This document shows positions 32,411 to 43,945 of a stretch of 44,792 nt of DNA, piece after piece. The notes beneath the pieces were generated by a model. The model was not told the DNA's origin. It saw nothing but the letters and a program-made list of their open reading frames with translations, and searched no databases. Positions within the stretch are counted from its first letter, which is position 1. The number at the start of each line of letters is the position of its first letter. The position numbers and the translations under genes are program-made. The stretch is taken from the NCBI GenBank assembly GCA_030770535.1, contig JASVEC010000128.1, positions 1-44,792 of the forward strand, read 5' to 3'. The stretch comes from Batkoa obscura. Its lineage: Eukaryota > Entomophthoromycota > Entomophthoromycetes > Entomophthorales > Batkoaceae.

Positions 32411-32727
32411 CTTAAAATTGGCATGACTTTTATTATTTTTAGCTTGAAAAGCTTTGGTCATTATTAAAAGCAAATTTAAAGAATAATTTGTATTGACAAA
32501 GCACTTATTGAAACATTCTTAAACATTATGTGATTTTTTGTGTATGATATATGTCATTTACTGTTATTTTTCTCCAAAGCTTGTAGCTGCAGCTATTTAA
32601 ATAACTTTTATAGTCACCTACAAATTGTAGCATAAAAAACTGTTAGAAATAATGAATTAAATTAAATTGATAAATTGTTTCGAATAATTTTTTTGCTAAA
32701 AATTTTAATTGTTTAATAATACAGAAT

Positions 32728-34640
32728 TTAAAAGCCTTTGTTTGGTTTAGTGTTTTGGCTTTTTACTAACAGAATCTTTATTAAGTGATGGATTTGTGTT
32801 ACAGCTTCAACCAATTTGGCACTCATAGTTATATAAATTGTAATGTTGTTAGCGTTATTAGTCTTCACTAATAGAAATGAAAAAACTAATTCTTTTGCAT
32901 CTGTAAAGAGTTTTAAACCTGGAAATCTATTTTGTTCTGCAATATTTGTTTTCAACATAAAGGGATGTATTTTTGTGTTTAAGGATTTTGCTAGTAATTT
33001 TTCCTCTCAAACAATGTTTAAAAGATGGAAAAAGTAATGAAGCCAAAAAAACACCCTCATAAGTCAATCTCATTATATTGTAAGATTGTCTATTCCTCTC
33101 AATAAATACATTTGATTATATTGCTTCTAAAAAAGATTAATATCCATAATTTTATATAATCAGTAAACAAAGCGAATATCAAAAATAGTCTGATTCTTCA
33201 TTTACTTTTATATTACAATAAATATAATCGAAAATTTTCAGACGTTGAGTGGGAACTAAGTAAAGGACTTAAAGTGATATGTTTAACTAAATATTTTCTA
33301 GAAGTGGTTGTTGAATAATTATAGATTTTGTAAAAATTCAGGTTCTTTAAATTGGGTGATTGGCTTTGAGTTAAAATCTAAAATGATAAAATTGTGGCAA
33401 ATTTCACATAGTAATTTTCGCCATTCACAAATTATTTATATCCATGACTGACCATTTTTTATTTTTCGGTCAGAATAAATTTCTTCTCATGGTATATAAG
33501 AGCATTTGGATTTTTAATACTATTGTATCTAAAGCTGAGAAATTAATATCATCCTTTTCAAACTCATTCTGTATTTCACTTTTATTAATAATTGATTTAT
33601 TAACATTAAGAGTACTATTTTCACTGGAAATTGATTTTTTAGTATTATCTGATTTATTTATGCTTTCATTTTGTCTTTTATTTACATATCTAACTGGTTT
33701 CCAAAGACCTGTAACTTTAGGATTATTCTCTCTCTTTTGATCATTGACATTAATAGTTAGTTTACCAAGATTAAATAGATTGTTTATATTCATATTCAGA
33801 TTATCATCTTCTATACTAATGGCCAGTTTATCGAAGTTGGTGACCTTAATTCTATTTTCATTTTTGTTCATATTGCTCTCAATAATTGATTTACTATTAT
33901 TGACAATACTATTCGTATTTTCAATCTTTGCTCTATTGATATAAGTGATTAGACTATTAAGATTAATTTCAACATTGATATTATCACGTCCCTCTGTACC
34001 TACATAGACAACAAACCTCTTAATGTTTATAGTAATACTATTTTGTAATTTTCAATTTTTTTCTTTTCGTATGCTGAGAAACATGAGCCGTCTTTTTACT
34101 TTTATATACATCACAAGTAGTTATACAGTTTTTGCTACTTCGTTGATTTGATCTAGTTTCACCTTTGTTATTTTTTGTTCTTCTGTTTCTTTTTGGTTTA
34201 AATTGAGATAGTACTGTAGCCTTAGTAAACGGAAGTGAAGATTTAGTGGCACAAAAATCAATATTAATTACATTATTGTTGTTCTAGTTTGTATTTCTAC
34301 CCAATAGTATGGTTTATATATGTTTTGCCACTTTCCCATTTTCCAATTATTGATTTCTTATAGCTGGAGGATTAGGAGCATCGATACGATATAAGTTCAT
34401 AGCATCATTATTCCTTACGACATGTGATGTTTTGGAAAGCGTCTCTTTGACATCATTTTCAAATATACTAAAAGTTCCTTCTATGGTCTATCCTTGCTTA
34501 TAACATCCTTTCATAGCGCTAATTACTTCCTCTAGTATATCCTTTGGTGAGCTACATTCATGTATTTTCCTGATGATTTTATATTTTATCTCTTTTAAAT
34601 CCTTTAGATTATTTCTCAAATCTGTTTTGGTATATAAGTT
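32728..34640 (-). pseudogene. family B gene, copy B2 (unknown function)
   Basis: Second copy in the same orientation upstream of B1. The start block at ~34620-34480 (LKEIKYKIIRKIHECSSPKD, then ILEEVISAMKGCYKQG) parallels B1's. It is followed by TIEGTFSIFENDVKETLSKT, a basic stretch (KPKRNRRTKNNKGETRSNQR), an Asn-rich part with PKVTGLWKPVRYVNKRQN (33871-33470), a MITE insertion (32958-33061) and a short tail frame (32958-32728). Frames are broken in many places. Same-order blocks in B1 and B2 argue for a tandem duplication. Confidence 0.4.
32958..33061 (+). mobile_element. MITE copy 23
   Basis: TAAAGGGATGTATTTTTGTG ... AACACCCTCATA with TA flanks; inserted in family B copy B2. Confidence 0.85.
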
Positions 34641-36155
34641 TTATTGTAGTATTTAAATTGTTTTAACTTGTATTTCTTTATATAGTTTCTTATAGTTACA
34701 ACAAATCCTTTACATTTATTAACTGATCTTTTAATTTTAATCAATTAGTTGATTGGATATATCATATCAGTTATAAACTTATACATCTATTCTCTTTAAT
34801 ATCAATATGTTAAGTTTTATTTTTGTGATCTAAATAACTGTGATATGGTCTATTCAAAGAAAAAGCTTATATATCAGAATGTGCTATTTTAGCTTTTTAC
34901 TTTCTTAGTATTCTCTTACTACTCTGCTTTTACATCCTCTTCTCTCTTTGTATAAATGGATTACATTAGAGCTGATTGGATCTTTTGTAATTTAAGAAAA
35001 TCAAAACTACACAAAATCATAGGTATATATAAAATTAACTTTATTATAAAATTGAAACAATAGACCAACATACTAGAGTAGTTAATATATTGGTATATTA
35101 ATGCAACATCAAAAGCACTGGTGTAACTTTTTAAAAAGATTACATCTTTTTTGTAAAGCTTGAAAATTAATATTGCTCAACTTAAAGGATACGAAGTTCA
35201 TATTAAAGCTATAAGATAATTTAATCACAATCAAATACTTATAAATATTATAAAAAATTCTTTGGTAAAAAAAACAGGACTTCTATAGATGAGATAGGAA
35301 TATTTATTAGAATCCCACTTTCCATCCTTCAATTTTATTCAATATAATATTTACATTAGTAAGGTACCTTTAATCCATGCAGGCCTAAAGAATTTTTAAA
35401 TAATCATCAGTCAAATTCTTTCAAACTATGAGAGTTCTCAATCCGTTGATAGCAATCATTCTGCTTAAACACTATTTTTATAGATCAAATTATAGCGTAT
35501 AGCATGAGTATACTTTGTAATAAATCTATATCAGAGACACGTAACATTCATTCTACTAATTAATCTTCAGTAGCTTTTAGGATGTTGCATAGATTAAATC
35601 AGTGATTGATTATGGTTGTTATTTGATATTATAAAAAATCAAAACTAATGAATCATTAGTTTTTTCCATTTACAATTTTTTTCGAAGCTTGTTTAACTTA
35701 TTTTTTACTCTAGTGGGTTTTATTGATTAGCCCTTAAATAATTACATTTAAAATATTTAAAATATTCAAAATTTATTTTAATAGCTTAGTTCAAATAATA
35801 AAATCCGTCGTTAAAATTTTGCCTTCTGTTGATTTGTTTTTGACAATCAAAAGATCATATAGGTGGTTGTTAGCCTCATTTGGTATTTCGCATACAAGTA
35901 AGAATATTAAGCAAGGGATATAAGGTGGAAAATTCAAACTGGGAATACGTTATATCATTGGTTTGATATATTCAACTCTTCTAAACTATCTAAATTTGCG
36001 TAATTAGGGATAACCTTATAACATGACCTGCATTAACTACAAAGTAAAGTGGAACTAATCTTATAGTTTAATAGAAATTATAATTTTTGACTAAAAGTAT
36101 AAATAGAATCAATAAAAATAAATTGACACTTTAAATATTCGACAAAAACAATAAA
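34641..36155. other. 1.5-kb intergenic stretch
   Basis: Upstream of the GMC oxidoreductase. No gene, RNA or MITE copy seen. A 43-codon open snatch on the minus strand near 35.8-35.9 kb is too short to support. Confidence 0.35.
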
Positions 36156-38118
36156 ATGTTAGTTAGATATTTACTCCCACTATGGTTATCCCTCTTAACT
36201 TCTATTTCCAGTGATATTCAAGATAATCAAATATTTGAAGACCTTTTGAAAAAAAGGAATGACTACCGTACAGCAGATAAAACTATGATTATATTGTAGT
36301 AGGTGGTGGATCTGCTGGTGGTATGGCTGCAATACAGTTAGCAAAATATGGATTTAAGACTTTATTAATTGAAGCAGGTCCAGAGCCAGAGATCACATAC
36401 AATATTACTATACCAGGATTTTCACCAAGAGCTTCTGAAGATGAAAAGATATCTTATGAATATTTTGTAAAACATTATCCAGAATCCACTAATCTAAGAC
36501 AAAGCGTATTCTATCCAAGAGTTGGTGCGCTTGGTGGATGCTCTATGCACCATGCTCAAATTACTGTTTATCCACAAAATAGAGATTTTGAAATATTATA
36601 TCAATTGACCGGTAATCCAGTGTTTAAAGAGGTCAACTTTAGAAATAAATACTTTAAACCTATGGAAAAAAACCAATATCAATTATTAGTTAGCAATCCA
36701 GATGATCATGGCTATAATGGCTGGTATCCCACCTCATATATTGAATATTTAAGATTAATATCACTTGATCCTTCTTTATTAAAGATGATTGCGTTTTTAG
36801 GTGGAGATGGCTCCTTTGATATTAATGGTTATGATAAGAAGAATCGTACTCAGTTAATGAGCGAAAAAGAGGGATTGTTTTTTATTCCACATGCAGTCAA
36901 TAATATGAACCAAACTAGAATGAACTATATTTTACAACTACAAATGGCTCGTGCTTTTAATGGCTTAACTATACTTACTGACACTTTAGCTACTAAGCTT
37001 TTATTTGATGAGAATAAAAAAGCCACTGGTGTTGAAGTTAGACATGGTAGCTACCTTTACAAAGCATCACCATTATATAAGCAGAATAGATTTGAGAATT
37101 CTGTTAAAAACACCTTTTTAGCAACTAAAGAAATAATTGTATCTGCTGGTACCTTTAACACCCCACAGTTATTAATGCTATCTGGAATTGGAGATTCAGA
37201 TGAGCTTAAGAAGTTAAATATTGATGTAATTTCCGATTTAAAAGGAGTAGGTAAAAACTTACAAGATAGGGATGAGATCCCATATATGTTAAAATTAAAC
37301 AGTGATTTAAACTTATTTAAGAATGTAACTTTAAAGCAGATTATAAAAATGATCGTTGCTTTAGAGATTATATTAATTTTAAAACCGGTCCTTACACTGT
37401 GGGTTCAGGTATTAGTGCAGAGACTTATAAATCCTTACCAGGATTAGGTGCTGCTGATACTTTTATTATTAATACTCCACTCTATTTTTATGGTTATTTT
37501 AAAGGATATTCTCAAGTAGCAGCTGACAATCCGCGTTATTTTACAAGATTAGTGTTAAAAGCGCGTACCCAATCTCAAGGCTATGTGAAGTTGAAATCAG
37601 CAGATCCAACAGATACACCCGATATCAACTTATTGAAATTTAATATTGGGGGTAAAGAAGATCTTACTTCTTTAGTAAATACAATTGAATATTTGCGCAA
37701 CCAAACCAAAAAGAATCTAGGGGATACTTATGAAGAAGAATTTCCAGGAAAAGAAATAAAAACTAGAGATCAAATAGCTAAATGGATTACTGAAATCACT
37801 TGGGGTCATCATGTTTGTTGTACAGCTAAAATTGGCTTAGATAATGATAAAATGGCTGTATTGGATAATAAATTTAGTGTACGTGGTGTCACTGGATTAA
37901 GAGTTATGGATATGTCAGCGTTACCTGAAATTCCTGGTTTCTTCCCTAATCTTTATATTCATATACTAGGTACTTATATCGCTGATCAAATTTATGAAGA
38001 ATCTAAAGGTAAATCTAATGAGCTTAAACAACAACCAAGTGAAGAATTGTTGAATTCTATTAATAAGAAAATGGATAGAAACTATATTGATATATTAAAC
38101 CCAGTTATTGATACTTAA
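36156..38118 (+). CDS. GMC-family FAD oxidoreductase, frame broken twice
   Basis: Glucose-methanol-choline oxidoreductase (alcohol or aryl-alcohol oxidase / choline dehydrogenase type), oxidising an alcohol with FAD. The ATG at 36156 starts a hydrophobic signal peptide (MLVRYLLPLWLSLLTSISS), so it is probably secreted. The FAD Rossmann motif YDYIVVGGGSAGG follows in the next frame, then LIEAGPEPE, GALGGCSMHH (FAD-contacting loop), the second GMC signature SAGTFNTPQLLMLSGIG, LKGVGKNLQDR, and in a third frame the catalytic WGHHVCCTAKIG and RVMDMSALPEIPGFFPN. Total near 650 residues, normal for the family. The two shifts lie beside A runs (GATAAAACT near 36285 and TATAAAAATG near 37346); one extra A at each would restore frame, so assembly error is as likely as a real pseudogene. 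No introns seen. Confidence 0.85.
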
Positions 38119-38710
38119 TATTTTAAGATTCAGTGAAAATTAATATATTCCATTATTTAAAACATTGAATAAACAAATAAATATATTATTCAATATAGTA
38201 TAGTTATTCTTATTTTATAAATAAGCTATTATAAAAGATTATTAGACTCATCAAGGATGTGCAACTTTTTCTGATAAACATATATTATTATTTTACACAT
38301 TTTAGATTTACTCTTAAACACTTACCTTTAAACTTACCTAAATATAGCTTCCATGCGAAAACTCACTAAAAATATCTACAAATACAACAATATATTTAGT
38401 AAATATATTTATATTAAAGCTAAAAAAGGACCTAGACCTCCAGGTAGTTTATCGTCAAAATTCTTTTTAACTCAGTTTGTTTAACTTTTCTTTCTTGCTA
38501 CAATTGTAATATAATAAAAATATAGATTAATCTATTTTTCAATATTAACTTTAAATCCCACATTTGATGCTATTTAATTAAATGGAGAGGTGCATCTACA
38601 AAGACAAAGGACAAGTTATTATATGATAAAAACATATCAACATTGCTATTAAAAATTAGTAAAAAAATTCAACATTGATGTTCAATAAATACCCAGATGC
38701 CAAGATAATA
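38119..38710. other. intergenic stretch
   Basis: GMC 3' region; nothing recognised. Confidence 0.35.
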
Positions 38711-38815
38711 TATGGGAGTGTTTTTTTTGACTTCATTATTTTTTCCATTTTTTAAGCACTATTTAAGCGGAAAATTCGTTAGTAAAATTCTTAAACACAA
38801 AAATACATCCCCATA
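38711..38815 (-). mobile_element. MITE copy 24
   Basis: Full-length; TATGGGAGTGTTTTTTTTGA ... TACATCCCCATA. Confidence 0.9.
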
Positions 38816-38914
38816 TGGAGATATTTTTTTGGTTTCATTACTTTTCCATTTTTTAAGCACTATTTGAATAGAAAAATTATTAGTAAAATTCTTAAACACA
38901 AAAATACATCCTTA
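38814..38914 (-). mobile_element. MITE copy 25, head-to-tail with copy 24
   Basis: TATGGAGATATTTTTTTGGT ... TACATCCTTATG; shares the TA dinucleotide with copy 24. Confidence 0.85.
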
Positions 38915-40405
38915 TGTAATTAAAAAAAATAATTAAAATAAAAATATAGTAGTAAGAAAATCAAATAAGAAAGACTATTCAATAATTTCAAACTTTAAAC
39001 AAAATACAAAAATAAAAAAAAATAAAATTAAAGTTAGTAAATTTAAATCATTGTAATAAACAATCCATGTTGGTGTTAAAGTTTAATGTTTTATATTCAA
39101 AAAATAATAAAACAATAATCAAAGTTGATTTTGATCATTTATTTGAAATATTAAACTATGATTTAATATAAGCAGAAAATTATTCAATTGATTTTAAAAG
39201 AAAGTTTTTGTTTGTAGACATAATAAACTTAATAATTCAATTATTGATAGTGAGAAAACAGATATAATTTCAAAAAAATATAAAATACCAAAAAGTGTTT
39301 ATATTTTATTAAACATAATGATAAGCCATATTGTTATCCAGTATCTGATAGATTGAAAAAAGTGATATAGTTCTAATCAAAGTTATAAAATCGAAAGATC
39401 AACCCCAGCTTATTCTACAAAAATAACAAATAACTTAAGTTTCAATATTTATTAAGTAATTAAGAAGTCTATTAAATGATAGAAATCAATTATTAAAATT
39501 TGATATTACTTAGACTTATGAAATATCGCCTTGTTAGTCTCATGGTTAATTATAGCATAATAATCGCCTAAGCTGTTGTGTTCTTGAGTTCAGAGAAAAT
39601 CAATTCCCATGTTCTTATTTTGATTTGTTATGAGAATTTCTAGCTCCATCCAAAACAATATTATCTTTTCATTTTGATATTTATACTTTTCAGAGTATAA
39701 AAGAGTTTATAGAGTATAATAGTTCGAGGCTTTTTAACTGAATTATTCCCTGATATCTCGTAAATTTAATAAAGCCACTACGTTTTCTTAATAGTATTTT
39801 ACATAGATTTTACATTAGTATTGTCTATTCTACTTGTCTTATATAGCTAGTAACCTATTACGTGCTATTCCTCATAATCCAAGTCTATCTTAGTTACATA
39901 AACTAAGACCTTTCGACTTATAGTGTAGTCAACCCAGCAATAGCTGTTCTTGACTCCAAACCCTGAGTACCAGATTTCACACCTCACATACAGCTATTTG
40001 TCAACTTAGTGATATACTGATAATATAATTGTAATGTTAAAATAATTTGCTTATTTTATAGCAAATATGTAATGTTGGTTATAAAGCAGTAATAACAAAT
40101 ATCTCTCAATGAAGTTTTATAGGAATATGTATTTATTCACATACTATAACCTTGGCTAATGTCAATATATAGATTATGTTAATAAAAGTCTTGCTAATTC
40201 AGAAATTTCTATTAACTCTAATAGAAACTTTGCTAACTTGCAATATAAATCATAATAAGATAATTTAAAGCTCTATTGGGTTGGGTACTTTTGCTTTTTA
40301 ATAAAAAAATTTGCTCAAATTCTACAAAAGCAAACTTTTTAATTTTTAAATATTAAAAATTGGACAAAAAATGAAACCAATTTAGGTAACTTCATGTTTT
40401 TAAGA
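38915..40405 (+). mobile_element. DNA transposon A, copy 3 (internally deleted)
   Basis: 38990-39220 matches the DFKQN part of the transposase in copy 2, then a jump leads to the C-terminal region (39220-39500), and 39985-40400 matches the 3' noncoding part. The solo-LTR site of copy 2 is empty here (CATATTGTTATCCAG near 39328-39342). A different solo LTR (39517-39981) lies downstream. MITE copies 25 and 26 abut both sides. Heavily degraded. Confidence 0.65.
39517..39981 (+). mobile_element. solo LTR, copy 3
   Basis: 465 bp, starts TATGAAAT (worn TGTGAAAT) and ends ATTTCACA; aligns throughout with copies 1 and 2, including the TATA-like region. No target duplication is visible (GACT / CCTC), so it may be older or its flank was deleted. 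No internal retroelement sequence. Confidence 0.75.
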
Positions 40406-40506
40406 AATGGGGATGTTCTAATTTCATCACTTTTCCATTTTTTTAAGTGCTATTTGAGCGGAAAAATTGTTAGTAAAACCTTTAAGCAAAAAAGTACATC
40501 CCCATA
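40406..40506 (-). mobile_element. MITE copy 26
   Basis: ATGGGGATGTTCTAATTTC ... AGTACATCCCCATA; lies exactly between transposon A copy 3 and family B fragment B3. Confidence 0.85.
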
Positions 40507-40625
40507 TCCTTTGGTGTTTGACATGAAACTGTTTTTTCAATGATATTGGATCTTATCTTAAGAAGTCCACTTAAATTATCCATTTCTTTCACTTCAATAT
40601 CCAACTTAAGTATAAATTCCTCCTC
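40507..40625 (-). pseudogene. family B fragment B3
   Basis: Minus-strand frame reading EVKEMDNLSGLLKIRSNIIE then KTVSCQTPKDM, matching the B1 start block (KLRILSKIKPCETPKEI). The match ends at the MITE 26 insertion. Function unknown. Confidence 0.5.
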
Positions 40626-41584
40626 TATTCTTTATGTTCCATTATATGGCTTCCCATTACAATGAACTTTTTACATTTGTTACTTAGTATTAATATTTTA
40701 GTCAACCAATTACTTATAATATATTACTTATTAGCTTAATGCACAATTTATTTGATATCAATATCAATATCTTGAGCTTTACTGAAATCAATTTATGTAT
40801 TTTATGATGCGATTTATTTGAAATCTAATTAGTCTATACTTTTCAATAAAATAAATATCCTAACTCGACCATTTGTGATTTCATTTCAATTTTAATGGAC
40901 TTAACCAGAGAAAGTTGTATTAAATATCTAGCTTAGTTTAGTTTTCTTCTTTCATATCATTCTTTTACTTTGTTTATCTCGTTTATTATTTGTATCTTTT
41001 CTAGGATTTACTTTCTATTTTATTTTCATCTATTAATTCATTTAGGAACTTGTTAACACTTTTGTTGTTTTATAAAATTTCTATTTTAAACTAAAGATCA
41101 GTTTTTTTCAATGAGTTAGATTCATGATATAAAGCAAAATAATAAACACATTTATTCAATAAGCATAATTATATATAATTTCTTATTATCATATTAATAA
41201 CAAGCTAGGAGTATTTATATACTAATCATATGTTACTTTGCTAAAGCTATCAATTACTATGGATTTTATGTCTTAAAAATTAAATATTTACATTTCAAGC
41301 ATTTGGAACAGAATCTTATAATAAAATACTTATTTTTTATCATAAATCTATCATTGTTAATGTGTTAATATTTATTTGGTTTTGTTGCTGCTAAGATTAT
41401 ATTAAAAATTGTTAAAATTGTCACTTCATTAATATTTAATAATCAAATCAGAATACAAATCAAAGCATAATAGTTTACTAAAAATATTAAATTTTGTCCT
41501 TTTATTTATCTCATAAAATCTTAAAGATCAATCTCGCCTCACTGTTAGAGACCTTAAGATCCTTCATCACTGCATAGCCCCTTT
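40626..41584. other. intergenic stretch
   Basis: Downstream of CNS1; AT-rich, nothing recognised. Confidence 0.35.
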
Positions 41585-43024
41585 TTAGTCTTTATACCTA
41601 TTTAAAAATTCATCCTTGAAGCTTGATCCTTTAGCTAGCAAAATAAAACTTGGTGTTCCGTTTACAACTAAATAATTATTGGATGCCAACACCTTATTAA
41701 GTGTCAATCCCTTACCCACCTTAAATAACTTAGGTTTTGTTGCATTTGATGGAAAACTTTCAAAATAAATTTCAATATTTTCAACGGTGTATTTAGGATT
41801 ATTCTGATCATCCCAAGGGGCTGGTTGCTCAAACATAACTTCAAGATGATCTTTGAAGGTGTTGTTTTCATAATATTTTTCAATGAAATCACTTTCTTTG
41901 TATTCGGGATAAAGGAAAAACACAGGCCATATTAATTGTTGGGATTCGCGGTCATAAGTCACAGAATTATCTGCTTTTAAATCAGGTTGGTAGAGTTTAT
42001 CATTGGAATCAACAAAGCGGATGTTGGAGGCCTGATGAGAGGAGTTAGTATGTTGTTTTAAGTTAATAAATAGCAAAGGTTACTTTTAAAGCGTCTTGTA
42101 ACTCTTTAATTCTTAAAGCTTCAGCTTCTTCTTTTTCTTTTTTAACTCTTTCTTTTTCATCCAATTTGTTTTTCAATGAAATTATTTGTTCAAGTAACTT
42201 CTTCAACGGGGCATTTTCTGGATCAATCTAAAAATATTAATTAATAAACATATAAAACTTGGATAATTTTTTTTCTTACATTAAGTCCAAACTCACAACA
42301 ATCTTTAGCTTCATTAACTCTTTCTAAATAATATAATGCTTTTGCTGACCTATAACAAGCTTTGACGTTTTTATTATCAATACCTAAGGCTTTCGAGCAA
42401 TCAGTTAACACCATACGGTAATTACCTATAAATACAATCATCAATCATTATTTAATTTTCTCATTTTTATTTTTGTATTATTATTGTTAGTATTATCGTC
42501 TAATTTCAAAAAAACTTACCCAACTCTAAGTTGACAGCTGCTCTATTAATATAACAAATCACATTCAATTGATCATCTTTACTATATTGGTCTAAAGCTT
42601 GAGTGAAATATTGAATGGCATCTTTATATGAGGCCTTTCCTTGGGCAAAGCACTCATTTCCTAATTCTTTGAAGTTTTTGGCATTTTCTAAATAAAAATA
42701 ATTACTCACTCAATCTTTATCAATCCATTTTTCAATAAAAGAAAATAAAAACAAAAATAAAAACAATCAAATTATTAATGTTTCTTTGGCTATTAACTTA
42801 CCTTCTGGTGTGCCATCAAATTTCAATGTTTGTAAAGCAGCTAAAGCTACATTCTCTTCTGCATCCTCAGGTAAATTTTTCATGAATAAAGGTACTGAAT
42901 TCATTTCTTTATCTAAATTTTCACTACTAAACGCCCAACTAGGACGATTTGGTTTAGGTCCATTACTACCTTCAATGGAGTTGACTATGTTTTCTAACTC
43001 AAGAATTTTGTCCATGTTTTCCAT
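41585..43024 (-). CDS. CNS1: Cns1/TTC4 Hsp90 co-chaperone
   Basis: TPR co-chaperone that binds the C-termini of Hsp90/Hsp70; in yeast it is essential and supports translation elongation factor folding. Five exons: 42802-43024, 42520-42687, 42280-42425, 42084-42227 and 41585-42031 (introns 114, 94, 52 and 52 nt; donors GTAAGT, GTAAGT, GTAAGA, GTAACC), giving 375 residues. An N-terminal region with VPLFMKNLPED leads into three TPRs (KNFKELGNECFAQGKASYKD; VICYINRAAVNLELGNYRMV; VKACYRSAKALYYLERVNEA), a charged coiled coil (SLKNKLDEKERVKKEKEEAE) and the C-terminal wheel domain with LIWPVFFLYPEYKESDFI and VNGTPSFILLAKGS. Length and order match the family. The TPR clamp residues K, N and K/R appear present. 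It lies head to tail with the SNARE gene, 330 bp apart. Confidence 0.92.
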
Positions 43025-43353
43025 TTTGTTGTTACTCTGATAAAAAGGTAAAGTCTAAAGTTCTGAGTTTATCTTTTTATTTTGCTAGGTTTTTTGCATA
43101 AAATTCAAGGCTTTGATAATAGAAGTTGTTTTATATAAAGGTAGTAAAATGTATAAGTGTTATTTTGTACTATAAAAATAATGGTAATTGGTATTATAAA
43201 TACAGTTTACTAATTTTGATCATTTTAAAAATTATTTCAAATGAAAAAAAACCATTAAATTTATTAAAAAAACTTCATTTAATAAACTAATTCATTATCT
43301 ATAAAAGACTGTTTCCTTCCTTTCCTTTCCTTCCTTTTTTTCGATTCCTTCCT

Positions 43354-43752
43354 CTAGCTCATCAACCATCCAAAAAATATAAGCGTCGCTACTGCTAATC
43401 CAATGAACAAATACCAATCCTGCCTTGTTCTCCTTTCAATAAAATTAATCAAAGTAGTGGAAAGTCCCAACGTATTAGCTGTATTTAAAGCTCTAGTCCT
43501 AGCTGATTTCAACATTTTTCGTTGTTCTTTTAAATCCAACAAACTACTTTGTCCTTGCAAAATAAAATCATCAAGTGAATTTTCACTGTTTTGAAGAAAA
43601 TGGTCTTCATCGATTTGGATATTAATGCTATCATTGGGAACATGATTGGAGAATAGTTCATTTCGATTGCTGGTATGTTCGACATTAAGGTCCATCATCC
43701 GTTGTCGACGTTGGCTTGTCTTTGGTTTATACCGATTGTTGATGGGTTCCAT
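43354..43752 (-). CDS. Bos1/membrin-like Qb-SNARE, short
   Basis: ER-Golgi Qb-SNARE homologue (yeast Bos1, animal GOSR2/membrin), which pairs with Sed5, Bet1 and Sec22 for ER-to-Golgi fusion. 132 residues, no intron. The SNARE motif runs NSLDDFILQGQSSLLDLKEQ then RKMLKSARTRALNTANTLGL, with the family ending STTLINFIERRTRQDWYLF and a C-terminal anchor IGLAVATLIFFGWLM. The region before it (NRNELFSN, NDSINIQIDED) matches membrin's RNxLLxxxFxxNDSxxxIxxDE. Full-length members have about 210-240 residues with an N-terminal helical (Habc-like) domain; none is found here. The upstream 160 bp hold a TATA-like box and the end of the next gene, leaving little room for missing exons, so the protein seems really short. 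Confidence 0.75.
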   Translation of the reverse strand: MEPINNRYKPKTSQRRQRMMDLNVEHTSNRNELFSNHVPNDSINIQIDEDHFLQNSENSLDDFILQGQSSLLDLKEQRKMLKSARTRALNTANTLGLSTTLINFIERRTRQDWYLFIGLAVATLIFFGWLMS

Positions 43753-43811
43753 TTTAGTTTTTTGTTTTACAAAGAGATAAAAGATAAGAAAATTTTCAAT
43801 TTTTAGTTGAG

Positions 43812-43820
43812 CCTTTTATA
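43812..43820 (-). promoter_or_regulatory. possible TATA box of the Bos1-like gene
   Basis: TATAAAAGG on the minus strand, about 60 bp upstream of the start codon. It supports transcription starting close to this ATG. Confidence 0.3.
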
Positions 43821-43945
43821 TTTGCGTCAGCAATACGTTTTCAATTTTAATTTTTAAAACTAACTTCCAGCGTGGAAAAAACATAAAATATAAATATAAA
43901 ATAGCATCAAAAAAAAAATACATATATAATACACTAAATGAATAT

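Noticed and set aside
35800-35915. Short minus-strand open snatch (CEIPNEANNHLYDLL)
   Set aside because: About 43 codons without start, splice sites or similarity to anything; too short to call.
2108-40506. Many ~100-bp repeats that might suggest a CRISPR-like array
   Set aside because: Copies are dispersed, in both orientations, with TA flanks and inverted ends; this is a MITE family in a eukaryote.
42786-43040. 84-residue plus-strand frame over CNS1 exon 1, and a similar one over the SNARE gene
   Set aside because: Shadows of well-supported minus-strand exons.
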